NCBI GenBank assembly: GCA_903873415.1
Contig: CAIQOK010000097.1
Location: 1-46,355, forward strand
DNA from: an uncultured Verrucomicrobiota bacterium
GTDB lineage: Bacteria > Verrucomicrobiota > Verrucomicrobiia > Limisphaerales > CAIQOK01
Direction: 5' to 3'
DNA length: 46,355 nucleotides
The stretch's first letter is position 1. The number at the start of each line of letters is the position of its first letter. This document shows positions 1 through 7,898 of this stretch, piece after piece. The translations under genes and the position numbers were made by a program. The notes under the pieces are model-generated. The model had not been told where the DNA came from. It saw only the letters and a program-made list of their open reading frames with translations, and did not search any database.

Positions 1-118
1 GCTGGTATGAGAGGATCGCACTAATTGGACCTCGGCGAGACGGATGGATTTGGAGTTCATCCCGCAAAGTCTGCCAGCCCCTGCTCACTCCGCATAGATG
101 GGTCTGCCGGGCGGATAC

Positions 119-471
119 AGTGGAATTGGGAAGTGGGAGGGAAGCTGCCTGAATAAGGACGAGTTAAGGGTGCATGTCGCCTTTCAACGACTCAACATGT
201 TCGAGTCACAAGGCGGCGATTTCATTTGATTCTGTGCCGGAATGTGATGATCTGTTTTGACAGCCAGACCTATGAAAACCTGATCGGCCGGGTCAGACCA
301 AATCTCGAGCCGGACGGGCATCTGATCATGGGCCACTCGAAGATCCTCGGTGGGATTCGTCATTCCCTGCAGAATCTGCAACCGACAATTTATCTCAAAC
401 CACAGACCCCTAAGTGCCGTCGAATCAAGCTGCAGGCAAGGGAACACCAAGCCTGTCTAACTCAGATTTAA
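119..471 (+). pseudogene. CheR-type chemotaxis methyltransferase, decayed C-terminal remnant
   Basis: This is the C-terminal part of a CheR protein-glutamate O-methyltransferase, which methylates chemoreceptors using S-adenosylmethionine. Codons from about 155 read KDELRVHVAFQRLNMF and then ESQGGDF. After base 223 the frame must shift: the other frame continues LILCRNVMICFD, the family hallmark (F-D-L-I-x-C-R-N-V-x-I-Y-F), then PDGHLIMGHS and PTIYLKP before a stop at 469-471. One missing base between 223 and 224 (probably a G, restoring the Asp of D-L-I) explains the break. The N-terminal part and most of the SAM-binding core are not visible, either left of the window or decayed. No other chemotaxis gene lies nearby. 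The family call is firm for the last 80 residues; that it is non-functional is inferred from the frameshift. Confidence 0.6.
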
Positions 472-1255
472 ACAGCCCGGACAGGATGCAGAGCTACGCC
501 CGCGGCTGAATCTTCCGAATGTGCGGTTAGACGGCGGTCACAGGGCGGAAACGCGGGAGGTAGCAACGATTCCAGGCCGATAGGTCGTGTTCCATGGCGG
601 CGCTCTATGGTTACCGGTTTCTTTTGACGCGGGACGAATCGCCGGTCTTCGACGAGCTTAAGGTGGCCAAGCCCACGGAACGCTACGTCTAACCCACGCG
701 AGACCGCTTCCTATGGCATCCGCTCCGAAAAAGTGCGATGCGTGGCGGCGCATCAGTGATGATTCCGAGTTTGATGGTGCTGCGCTGGGTAGCCGATTTC
801 CTCAGGCTGTGTTGAGAATCCTTGACCGTGCCGACACCCGTTAGAAACTCGAGAGCAAAATCCCGCTCCTAGGCGTGCAGAATTATAACGGCTAAATAGT
901 AGCAGCGATGACCGCGCAACGCATCCCAGAAAAACCTAAAGATCCTCTCGAATCATCCGAACTAACATCAGGAATAAATTCGGAACTGGTGGTGGCCCTA
1001 ATCAGGGGGCGGAAGGAAGTGGTCCGCCACATCAAGGGAAATAAGCATTGAGCCCGGCGCAAAAGGCCGAAGGGCTGAAGATGGCGAAGTCTGCCACGAT
1101 TCGAGACTGGGCTGGTTTGATTTGGCATGGCCGGAAGAACTTCTTTTGTGGCGATGTGGGGAGACTTGACGGGCATAGATAGATCATTAGACGGGTCAGC
1201 TGCGCCATGAATGAGGTGCAAACCTTCAGAATGGCTTGTGACAGACAAATGATTA
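472..1255. other. 784-base stretch without a recognisable gene
   Basis: No frame on either strand gives a protein I recognise. The one longer minus-strand reading frame (892-1317) has no family motifs and overlaps the start of the prepilin gene, so I treat it as chance. Short plus-strand fragments near 590-690 and 890-1050 are interrupted by stops. The stretch follows a decayed cheR and looks like further gene decay. The promoter of the pseudopilin cassette should lie in its last 100 bases, but I see no convincing -35/-10 pair. Confidence 0.5.
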
Positions 1256-1822
1256 ATGGGAAGGATGCATGAACCCATGGGGCAGACTTTCAACATGAGC
1301 AGTTGGAGATATGGCAACCGAAATACGTGGCTGTCACAAGGGTATACGCTGGCTGAAATGGTGGTGGCGGTGGCGATTCTGTCGCTGGCATTCGGCGCTA
1401 TTCTGGTTGCCTACACCCAAGCCACGCGCCGTGCCCAGTGGTCAGGGTATTCCATCGCAGCACAGGCGCTGGCCATCCAGTCGCTAGAGCAGGCCCGTTC
1501 TGGAGTCTACGACCCCGCCACCGTCCCGCCGAAAAACGAGTTGGCGACCATGACGAATCTCACGGCCTGGAGCTATAACACAAACACCGCATCAGGCTCA
1601 GGCTATTGGGTTGCGAATATTGACATTCCCTACTCGGGGACGAACTACGTTGTCGCCACGAATTATATTAGCGTCAAAACAATTTGGATTGTTCCCAATA
1701 CCGTGACGGTTCAAATGGTTCGCGTGGACACGGTCTGGCCTTTCAATGGATGGAGACAAAACAGCTTCTATACCAACACCATAGTAAACTACTTCGCTCC
1801 GGACAACCCTGAGCAATTATGA
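1256..1822 (+). CDS. Prepilin-like protein with N-terminal methylation motif
   Basis: Type IV pilin/type II secretion pseudopilin-like protein. After a positively charged leader comes the prepilin peptidase motif SQG|YTLAE (Gly29, then Glu at +5 of the mature protein). It is followed directly by the hydrophobic helix MVVAVAILSLAFGAILVAY that anchors the subunit in the inner membrane and packs the pilus core. The remaining 140 residues are a polar, Asn/Thr-rich globular domain without a family I can name. The start is uncertain: in-frame ATGs also lie at 1265, 1277 and 1295, and 1295 would give a leader of usual length (16 residues). The stop overlaps the next gene by ATGA (1819-1822), so the two are probably translated together. 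No pilus assembly ATPase or platform gene is present in the window. Confidence 0.8.
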   Translation: MGRMHEPMGQTFNMSSWRYGNRNTWLSQGYTLAEMVVAVAILSLAFGAILVAYTQATRRAQWSGYSIAAQALAIQSLEQARSGVYDPATVPPKNELATMTNLTAWSYNTNTASGSGYWVANIDIPYSGTNYVVATNYISVKTIWIVPNTVTVQMVRVDTVWPFNGWRQNSFYTNTIVNYFAPDNPEQL

Positions 1823-2472
1823 GGCCGTTTCCGACAACACGAAAGGCTCCAGGATGGGCGCTGTGGCACGGGAAAGCCGCATTCACTCTGGTTGAGATAT
1901 TTGTAGCCACGGGAGTATTCAGTCTGGTCGTGATCGGGATGGTCTATGCCCACCTCTTCGGGATGAGGCAGGACGAACTCATTCAGAGTAAACTGGGGGC
2001 CAGCGAATCGTCACGGCGCAGCTTCAACCAGTTCATGCAAGACATGCGCATGGCTAAGATCTGGAGGATTGGGAACGTGGCGGCCGGGGTCTTGGGGACA
2101 AGTTTTACGACAGTAGCCACAAATTCGCTTCAGGTCGGCAATGCAGTCAAAATCAGCCTGTCGATAGATACAAACTGCTATATTATTTACTACTACAACA
2201 CAAGCGACGCCAATAACAACAAGCTCTGCCGAATTCACTCAGGAAACTCAAACCCCTCGGTGATCGCATCTAATCTAATCAATACGTTCCTGTTCGCGGC
2301 GGAAGATTATCTTGGAAATATCAAGAGCACTCTCTCCTATAAATACGTCGTCCATACCACACTCCAGCTGGAGCAGTTTCAATATCCGCTGACAAAAGTG
2401 GGAACGAACTATCTCTATGATTTCTACAAAATTGATTTTCGCGTCACCCCACACTGCCCCGACGGAACATGA
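1819..2472 (+). CDS. Prepilin-like protein (PulJ/GspJ-like)
   Basis: Second pseudopilin of the cassette, 217 residues. The leader ends GKAA|FTLVEIFVATGVF, with the conserved Glu at +5 and a hydrophobic helix to about residue 42 (SLVVIGMVYAHLF). The residue before the predicted cut is Ala rather than the usual Gly, which prepilin peptidases sometimes tolerate. The segment after the helix, with paired Ser/Arg and FNQFMQDMRMAK, resembles minor pseudopilins of the GspJ type that cap the filament; this subtype is a tentative reading. The gene starts inside the previous stop codon and ends in another ATGA overlap (2469-2472). Base composition is more AT-rich than the housekeeping genes further right. 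Confidence 0.75.
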   Translation: MRPFPTTRKAPGWALWHGKAAFTLVEIFVATGVFSLVVIGMVYAHLFGMRQDELIQSKLGASESSRRSFNQFMQDMRMAKIWRIGNVAAGVLGTSFTTVATNSLQVGNAVKISLSIDTNCYIIYYYNTSDANNNKLCRIHSGNSNPSVIASNLINTFLFAAEDYLGNIKSTLSYKYVVHTTLQLEQFQYPLTKVGTNYLYDFYKIDFRVTPHCPDGT

Positions 2473-4289
2473 AAACAGAAAATAAATCAGGCAAACAAGG
2501 TTCAGGTGGCTATGCCCTGCTGATGGTTCTGGCGATGGTAGGCGCTAGCGTTGTCATACTAGCCGCGACCTTGACCCGGACCCTCTCGGAGGCGCGCATC
2601 AATGATCGAAACAACCAATCTATCACCGGCGTGAATGCAGCCGAGGCCGCGGTAGAGAAGGTGGTAGCCCAAATGCGCTACGACTTTCTTAACTACGGAC
2701 TTTCTGGGGTTACCGCACGGCTTAATTCATACACAACCAACTATCCTCTCTCGAGCGAGAATCCCTATTGGGCGAACTATATTTTCAGCGACGCGCAAGG
2801 AAATGATAATAAGACTTATGTTCAGTGTATTTCCAACACTGTATTTGCTCCTATGCAGTCCCAGTTTTCAGGTCTATATGCCTACTATCCGGTCTACCGT
2901 GTGATTTCCAATGCAAGACTCAAAAACAGCCGATTTGCCCTCACCAACGCGGTGCAGGAGGATATCTCCTTCAACTCAATCCCACTCTTCCAGTTTGCTA
3001 TTTTCTACAACAGCCTTCTCGAATTCAGCACCTGTGCAACCATGACGGTTAACGGGCGCGTCCACGCCAATGGCGCTGTCTACACGGGATCCACCGCACC
3101 TCTCAGCATTAATGGACTACTGACCACGACGGGCACACTGACTCAGCCGGCGTGGGCTGGTGGAACCACGAATTGGGCCTATCCGGGCTCTTTCAACGGT
3201 GGAATTACGACAAACGTCGCATTTGTGCTGCTGCCATTGGGAACCAATAGTGTTCATTCGATTATCGATCAACCTCCATCGTACGAATCAGCCACCTCCC
3301 CGCTGGGTCAACAGCGCTTGTTCAATCAGGCCCAAGTTGTCCTTCTGGTCACGAATAACTCCGTCAAAGTTCAGATCCAGAGCAGCGTCAATGGACTCGT
3401 ACCTGGTGCAGACGCTTCTCCAACCGTTCTTACTTATACCAACTTGTCTCCGGACTCGCTTGCAACAAACCTACCTTTTCTTACGTTGCTTTGGGTAACA
3501 AACGGATTCTATGACCAGCGTGAAGGCAAAACAAACCTAACCACCCAGATTGATGTTGGAAAATATTCCAGCTGGATTGCAAGCAACACCATGGTATTAG
3601 CCAAGTATCCGAAAGGCTCTGGTTGCTATCCCACAATCGTTTATGTGGCAGACAACCGGACCACAAACTCGACCACCATGAATTCAGTGCGGCTTACGAA
3701 TGGAATTGCCCCGCCTTCGAATGGAGGACTCGGCTTCACCGTAGCCACTCCAAACCCCCTTTATATAATAGGACACTACAACTCGAGCAGCAATGGAATC
3801 CCTGTGAATCTCGGCACAACAAACACTTCCGCAGCCCTTCCATGCTCCCTAATGAGTGATTCCCTTACAATACTTTCTTCGTTATGGGTGGATATGAACA
3901 GTTCAAAGTCCATCAGCAGCTATCGCGATGCCACCAACACGACCATCAACGCGGCCATCATCACAGGCATTGTTCCTTCGACAGGTCCGGCTCAAACCCA
4001 ATATAGCGGCGGAGTTCATAATCTTCCCCGACTGCTCGAAAACTGGACCGGAGACACACTGACCCTAAACACTTCAATTGTGAATCTCTATAACAGCCAG
4101 GTTGCGACTAAACCTTTTCTCTGGCCTGGAACTTACTACTATGCACCGACTCGCCAATTCAGCTATGACATAAACTTTGCTAATCCAAACCGACAACCCC
4201 CTCCCGGCACACCCAATCTTTCGGTCATGCTTCGTTCCAGCTGGGCTACCCCTGGCCCTAATACCGTAAACTACTATGTCACTCCTTAA
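2469..4289 (+). CDS. Large PilX/GspK-like pilus-associated protein
   Basis: A 606-residue protein with a short polar N-terminus, then GGYALLMVLAMVGASVVILA as a single membrane helix (about residues 13-35). An alpha-helical stretch with NAAEAAVEKVVAQM follows. This resembles the start of PilX/GspK-type minor pilins, in which a hydrophobic helix is followed by an A-E-A-x-x-E segment. The rest is a long Asn/Thr/Ser-rich region with many short beta-strand-like segments and repeated TNT, TTNT and NGI motifs, probably an exposed beta-rich or adhesive domain. It starts in an ATGA overlap with the preceding pseudopilin and runs 14 bases into the next gene. A canonical prepilin cleavage site (G-F-T-L-x-E) is not present, so processing is uncertain. 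Function beyond association with the pilin-like proteins is not known. Confidence 0.65.
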   Translation: MKTENKSGKQGSGGYALLMVLAMVGASVVILAATLTRTLSEARINDRNNQSITGVNAAEAAVEKVVAQMRYDFLNYGLSGVTARLNSYTTNYPLSSENPYWANYIFSDAQGNDNKTYVQCISNTVFAPMQSQFSGLYAYYPVYRVISNARLKNSRFALTNAVQEDISFNSIPLFQFAIFYNSLLEFSTCATMTVNGRVHANGAVYTGSTAPLSINGLLTTTGTLTQPAWAGGTTNWAYPGSFNGGITTNVAFVLLPLGTNSVHSIIDQPPSYESATSPLGQQRLFNQAQVVLLVTNNSVKVQIQSSVNGLVPGADASPTVLTYTNLSPDSLATNLPFLTLLWVTNGFYDQREGKTNLTTQIDVGKYSSWIASNTMVLAKYPKGSGCYPTIVYVADNRTTNSTTMNSVRLTNGIAPPSNGGLGFTVATPNPLYIIGHYNSSSNGIPVNLGTTNTSAALPCSLMSDSLTILSSLWVDMNSSKSISSYRDATNTTINAAIITGIVPSTGPAQTQYSGGVHNLPRLLENWTGDTLTLNTSIVNLYNSQVATKPFLWPGTYYYAPTRQFSYDINFANPNRQPPPGTPNLSVMLRSSWATPGPNTVNYYVTP

Positions 4290-4917
4290 GCTTGCCCTTC
4301 TGCTGTCCAGCCTGACTCTAATACTCGCGGCGAATACTCCCACCCGGGCTGACTACTCCTTGACACCATCCATTACCAACAAGGCTCAAACCCTCGAAAT
4401 GATCATTCGAAAGGGGGAAATTATAGGAGCCAGGCAGGTGGAACGCGGGTATTTCACCTTGGGCGGCAACCAGTGGGTGTTCATACTACCCGAGGGCTTC
4501 CGGCAGGAAAGCTCCTCCCCAGGCAAAATCACCTTGGTCAACCAGGAATACGACTGCTTCCTGACCTTCGGTCCGGCAGACCCCCACGTGGACCAAGGGG
4601 GCCTTCTTTCCACCGACGACTGCCGCAGGCGGCTTCTGGAGCGATTCTCCAACTCCGTGGTCATCCATCAGTCCTCCCTCACCGTTGCTACAAATTCCGG
4701 ACCGGCCTTCGATCTTGAATGGATTGGAGCCGGCGGAACCAGCCAACGCATGCGCGCCGGCTTCGTCTCATCTCCCTCTGGCATGCTTGAGCTCACCATG
4801 CTCACTACTTCCGCGAATTTTGCCCGGCGGGAATGCTGCTTCAACCTATTCACCCTCAGCTTCCGCAGCAACCATGAGGCCCCCCCCCAATCTGCGGCTA
4901 TTCCTGACAACAGCTGA
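4276..4917 (+). CDS. Secreted protein of unknown function, end of pseudopilin cassette
   Basis: A 213-residue protein that begins with a clear Sec signal peptide (hydrophobic core LLKLALLLSSLTLILAA, likely cleavage after TRA near residue 25). I do not recognise a family. The mature part is a mixed alpha/beta globular domain with scattered cysteines (YDCFLTFG, DDCRRRLL, RRECCFNLF) that could form disulfides in the periplasm. The ATG at 4276 lies inside the preceding gene (14-base overlap), so it is the last gene of the four-gene cassette and probably acts with it. A run of nine C (4880-4888) lies about 30 bases before the stop; slippage there would change only the last few residues. Confidence 0.6.
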   Translation: MSLLKLALLLSSLTLILAANTPTRADYSLTPSITNKAQTLEMIIRKGEIIGARQVERGYFTLGGNQWVFILPEGFRQESSSPGKITLVNQEYDCFLTFGPADPHVDQGGLLSTDDCRRRLLERFSNSVVIHQSSLTVATNSGPAFDLEWIGAGGTSQRMRAGFVSSPSGMLELTMLTTSANFARRECCFNLFTLSFRSNHEAPPQSAAIPDNS

Positions 4918-5147
4918 GTCACCCGCTACTCAAAACTATCGCAGTCGTCGGCAGCATCTTCCTCAAATATCCGCCTCCTGTCCTTTGACCCGTATTTTGT
5001 CCTTCCCATCCTGTCGACTTGATGCTCTCTCAGACGGCTTCAACCGACCGAATCCTGTTTTTACGGACTGGGTGCAAACGGCGGTTGAAAGCTACGGGGA
5101 AGTCATGGGTGTGATTCGGAAGTTGAAAGTCCGGATATTCAGACTTT

Positions 5148-5408
5148 TTAAAACACGGCTGCGGGCGTTTCAGATGCAGTTGCCGAAGAGATGGCCTCAG
5201 AAGAAGTTGTGACCGGAGGGGTTTGAAAGGCTGTGGACTCAGGCTCGGGACCGATTTGAAATTTCAGTCTTGAAACCTCAGCCTCAAGGGTCGAAACACG
5301 CTTCGTAAGCTCTTGGAAGCCATTTCTAGAGGAAAAGGTCAGCCACACAAGCCACAGGAACACAATAATGGGCAAAGCAACAATGGGCGGAATGATGAAC
5401 CCGAGCAT
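5148..5408 (-). CDS. Small membrane protein with coiled coil (hypothetical)
   Basis: An 86-residue minus-strand reading frame with a plausible protein architecture. A hydrophobic N-terminal membrane helix (about residues 2-25, IIPPIVALPIIVFLWLVWLTF) is followed by a short basic turn. Next comes a heptad-like helix (ELTKRVSTLEAEVSRLKFQI), then a Ser/Thr/Pro-rich tail. The layout recalls small PspB-like or other helix-anchor proteins, but no family motif is visible. It stands alone between two plus-strand operons, with about 230 empty bases on its downstream side. No strong ribosome-binding site precedes the ATG. The architecture makes chance unlikely but not excluded. Confidence 0.45.
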   Translation of the reverse strand: MLGFIIPPIVALPIIVFLWLVWLTFSSRNGFQELTKRVSTLEAEVSRLKFQIGPEPESTAFQTPPVTTSSEAISSATASETPAAVF

Positions 5409-5668
5409 AGTTTTTCTTTAAAAGGGCCGACTGGGATGACTGCCTCCAATAGACCATGCAACCCGGATCTGGCAAGGGACAATCGGTCAAGGCCGACCGC
5501 AGCAGGGCATAAGGCGTTGGAAAAAAACACTTTCACGCGGCCACCCTAAGGCCAATCCGGCCGGACACCTGAATCGAAAAAATGGCGGCGGCGGCAATCG
5601 GGTCGATGATTCGGGCTTCCCGCACCCGGAAAGCTGAGGGGACATTATGAATTGTGCGAAAAAAGTTT

Positions 5669-5696
5669 TTGCATTTTACGGGGACACTGTTAGATA
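5669..5696 (+). promoter_or_regulatory. Candidate promoter of the tol-pal operon
   Basis: TTGCAT (5669-5674) and TAGATA (5691-5696) are separated by 16 bases, about 110 bases before the ExbB/TolQ start. The -35 is fair, the -10 poor. If real, translation must start at 5807 and not at the upstream in-frame GTG at 5654. Confidence 0.3.
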
Positions 5697-5806
5697 AGAA
5701 CGCAGCCGGAAGTTTGCACCGGCCGCAATTTAGTCAGTCTCAACCGTGTTCCGCCTGGGTGCGTCGCTTCCTCACGACCAAATTTGCGGAGAGAGATCGT
5801 GTTGGA

Positions 5807-6529
5807 ATGAACATACCAAATCTATTCGCAGCCGCGGCTGCCAAATCCAGCCAACTGGAACTCCTTTACATCTGGGGGCAAGCCACCCCGGAGAGCAAGG
5901 GCATTATCTTCTGCCTGCTCATCCTGTCGGTGGTCGCCTGGTTCGTCATGTTCTCAAAAGTGATCCAGATGCGGCGGGGCAGAAAACTCAATGAGTTTTT
6001 CGCCTCGGAATTCCAATCGCAGAAGGGCGTCCTCGACCTCTTTGACCGCCGTATCCAGGCTGAGGGTTGCCCGCACTTCATGGTTTATCATGCCGGCAGC
6101 GTGGAGCTGGACGTGCGGCTGAGGAATCCGGAGGGGGCGCGCAAACGGCTCGTCTCTCTCAAGGGCATTGAACACGTCAAGCGTTCGCTGGAAAACACCG
6201 TGGCACAGGAATCCCTCAAGCTGGAATCAGGCTTGATCCTTCTGGCCATCGCAGTGAGCGGCGCGCCTTTTCTCGGCTTGCTGGGCACGGTCTGGGGCGT
6301 GATGAGCACCTTCGGGCATATCGCACAAGAGGGTAGCGCCAGCCTAGCCACAATGGCCCCCGGCGTCTCTGCGGCCCTGATCACCACCGTGGCCGGCCTG
6401 CTGGTGGCCATCCCCTCCATGTTCGGCTACAACTGGCTGGTGCATAATCTGCGCGTCCAGACAGTGGAGCTGGACAACTTCGCCCAGCAGCTCATCTCCC
6501 GAATAGAAACGGAGTTCCTCGATGAATAG
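5807..6529 (+). CDS. tolQ: TolQ/ExbB-family proton channel subunit
   Basis: Inner-membrane motor subunit that, with the TolR/ExbD protein, turns the proton gradient into movement of a TolA/TonB rod. The 240 residues show the family's three membrane helices: GIIFCLLILSVVAWFVMF near residues 32-50, then two after the cytoplasmic loop. The second of these carries GAPFLGLLGTVWGVMSTF and the third GVSAALITTVAGLLVAIPS, the conserved MotA/TolQ/ExbB core. I chose the ATG at 5807 because GGAGAG lies upstream and the homology begins there; an upstream GTG at 5654 would add 51 residues unlike the family. First gene of a five-gene Tol-Pal operon. TolQ is preferred over ExbB because TolB and Pal follow. 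Confidence 0.9.
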   Translation: MNIPNLFAAAAAKSSQLELLYIWGQATPESKGIIFCLLILSVVAWFVMFSKVIQMRRGRKLNEFFASEFQSQKGVLDLFDRRIQAEGCPHFMVYHAGSVELDVRLRNPEGARKRLVSLKGIEHVKRSLENTVAQESLKLESGLILLAIAVSGAPFLGLLGTVWGVMSTFGHIAQEGSASLATMAPGVSAALITTVAGLLVAIPSMFGYNWLVHNLRVQTVELDNFAQQLISRIETEFLDE

Positions 6530-6567
6530 CCGGATTGAGGGCCGGTGCCCGGCGACCTTGGACTGAC

Positions 6568-6990
6568 ATGCGCCGCTTTTCCCAACGCAACTCGCTGGTC
6601 ACGTTGAGCGACATCAACATCACCCCTCTGCTCGATCTGGCGTTCGTGCTGCTGATCATCTTCATCATCACCACGCCGCTGTTGGAGAAAGGGTTGGAGC
6701 TCAAGCTGCCCAAGGCGGGCGGCCGTGCGGACCCCAAGCTCGACAAGCGGGACATCCGGACCGTGGAAATCGATCCGAAGGGGGCTTACGCCATGAACAA
6801 ACGCCGCATGCGTCTGGACCAGCTCCTGGCCCAGCTTGTCCAGGACGTCCGATACAATCCCAATCTGGTCATTTATGTGCGGGCCGATGAGAACAGCCGG
6901 ATGAAAGATTTCGTGGCCTTGATTGATGCCTGCACACACAATGGCATCTCACGCTACTCCATCCGGACCGAGCCGCCGGAACGCCGATGA
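6568..6990 (+). CDS. tolR: TolR/ExbD-family motor subunit
   Basis: Partner of the TolQ-like channel. The protein has 140 residues from the ATG at 6568. It has a short cytoplasmic N-terminus with the family motif SDINITPLLDLAFVLLI, whose Asp23 is the proton-carrying residue, and one membrane helix (about 21-39). A periplasmic domain follows with the usual ending (VIYVRADENSRMKDFVALIDAC). An in-frame TTG at 6535 would add 11 residues that do not fit the family. The gene follows tolQ by 38 bases, and its stop overlaps the next start as ATGA (6987-6990), consistent with fixed stoichiometry in one transcript. Confidence 0.9.
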   Translation: MRRFSQRNSLVTLSDINITPLLDLAFVLLIIFIITTPLLEKGLELKLPKAGGRADPKLDKRDIRTVEIDPKGAYAMNKRRMRLDQLLAQLVQDVRYNPNLVIYVRADENSRMKDFVALIDACTHNGISRYSIRTEPPERR

Positions 6991-7898
6991 ACCGACTGCA
7001 AAAAAAATGTTTCTTCGCCTCGGCAGGATTCCACCTGCTGTTGGGCGGCATTTTACTCATCGGCCCGGCCTTTCTGTCATCCCAACCCAAACCGGAAGAT
7101 GCGCAGATCATCAATTTCATCCCGCTGGTGACCACGGATGAAAAGGTCAGCGGCGGCGGAAGCCCCAGCGGCGGAAACCCGCCCCCGCGCCAAGCCCCGG
7201 ACGCCCAGCCACCCAAGCCGCCCCTGGCTGCGGCAGAGCCGGCCAAGCCGGCAAAGGCGGAAGTTCCCGAACCCGAACCGCCAAAAAAGCCCGCGCCCAA
7301 GAAACCTGCGGCCAAGGTGATAACCCCACCGGATGAAGACTCCGACTCCTTGGAGGTGGCGAAAAAACCCGTCCACAAAATTGTGGTCAACACCACACCG
7401 GTCGTCCGCAAGCCCACCGCCTCCACCACTGCCGCGGCGGACGCCAAGGCCCGGGCCGCGGCTCGGGAAGCGGAGCAGGCCCGGGAATCCGCCGAGCAAA
7501 GCAGCCGCATCAGCTCCGCACTGGGCCGCGCCGTCAGCAATATCGAGGGCAGTCTCTCCGGCAGCACAGAGATCAAACTGAAGGGGCCGGGCGGCGGTGG
7601 CGTGCCCTATGCCAACTGGCTCTGGGCAGTGAAGAGCCTCTACACCGAGGCTTGGACCGTGCCGGATGGGGTCGCCGACGATTCGGCCAGTGTCACCGCC
7701 ACAGTGACCATTGCGAGGGACGGGACGGTGGTCTCCGCCCGCATCTCCCGGACATCGGGCAACGCGCTGGTGGACGACTCCGTGCGGGCCGCGCTGAACC
7801 GGGTTCGGACGGGGCCGCCCCTGCCGGAAAGCAGCAGTCAGGACCAACGAAGCGTATCCATCAATTTCAACGTCAAATCCAAACGATTATTGGGATGA
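6987..7898 (+). CDS. TonB/TolA-like energy-transducing protein
   Basis: This protein of 303 residues sits where tolA is expected and probably carries force from the TolQR motor across the periplasm. It has an N-terminal signal anchor (FFASAGFHLLLGGILLIGP, about residues 10-28) and a long Pro/Lys/Ala-rich stretch (about 50-135) typical of TonB. An Ala/Glu/Arg-rich helical segment (about 145-170) resembles TolA. The C-terminal domain (about 205-300) has the TonB-type pattern WTVPDGVADDSASVTATVTI, then ARDGTVVSARISRTSGN. It starts in an ATGA overlap with tolR and ends in another with tolB. The Tol-Pal context favours a TolA role; a dual role in TonB-dependent uptake cannot be excluded. Confidence 0.8.
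   Translation: MNRLQKKCFFASAGFHLLLGGILLIGPAFLSSQPKPEDAQIINFIPLVTTDEKVSGGGSPSGGNPPPRQAPDAQPPKPPLAAAEPAKPAKAEVPEPEPPKKPAPKKPAAKVITPPDEDSDSLEVAKKPVHKIVVNTTPVVRKPTASTTAAADAKARAAAREAEQARESAEQSSRISSALGRAVSNIEGSLSGSTEIKLKGPGGGGVPYANWLWAVKSLYTEAWTVPDGVADDSASVTATVTIARDGTVVSARISRTSGNALVDDSVRAALNRVRTGPPLPESSSQDQRSVSINFNVKSKRLLG

Noticed and set aside
472-900. Possible remains of a cheD or cheB gene after the decayed cheR
   Set aside because: I tried the frames for the known motifs of these proteins and found only short, unconvincing likenesses.
892-1317. Minus-strand open frame of 141 codons left of the pseudopilin cassette
   Set aside because: No motif, unusual composition, overlaps the first prepilin gene on the other strand; probably chance.
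4685-5212. Plus-strand open frame overlapping the end of the secreted protein gene
   Set aside because: Pro/Ser-rich shadow of the real frame, no signal or domain, and it overlaps the better-supported small minus-strand gene.
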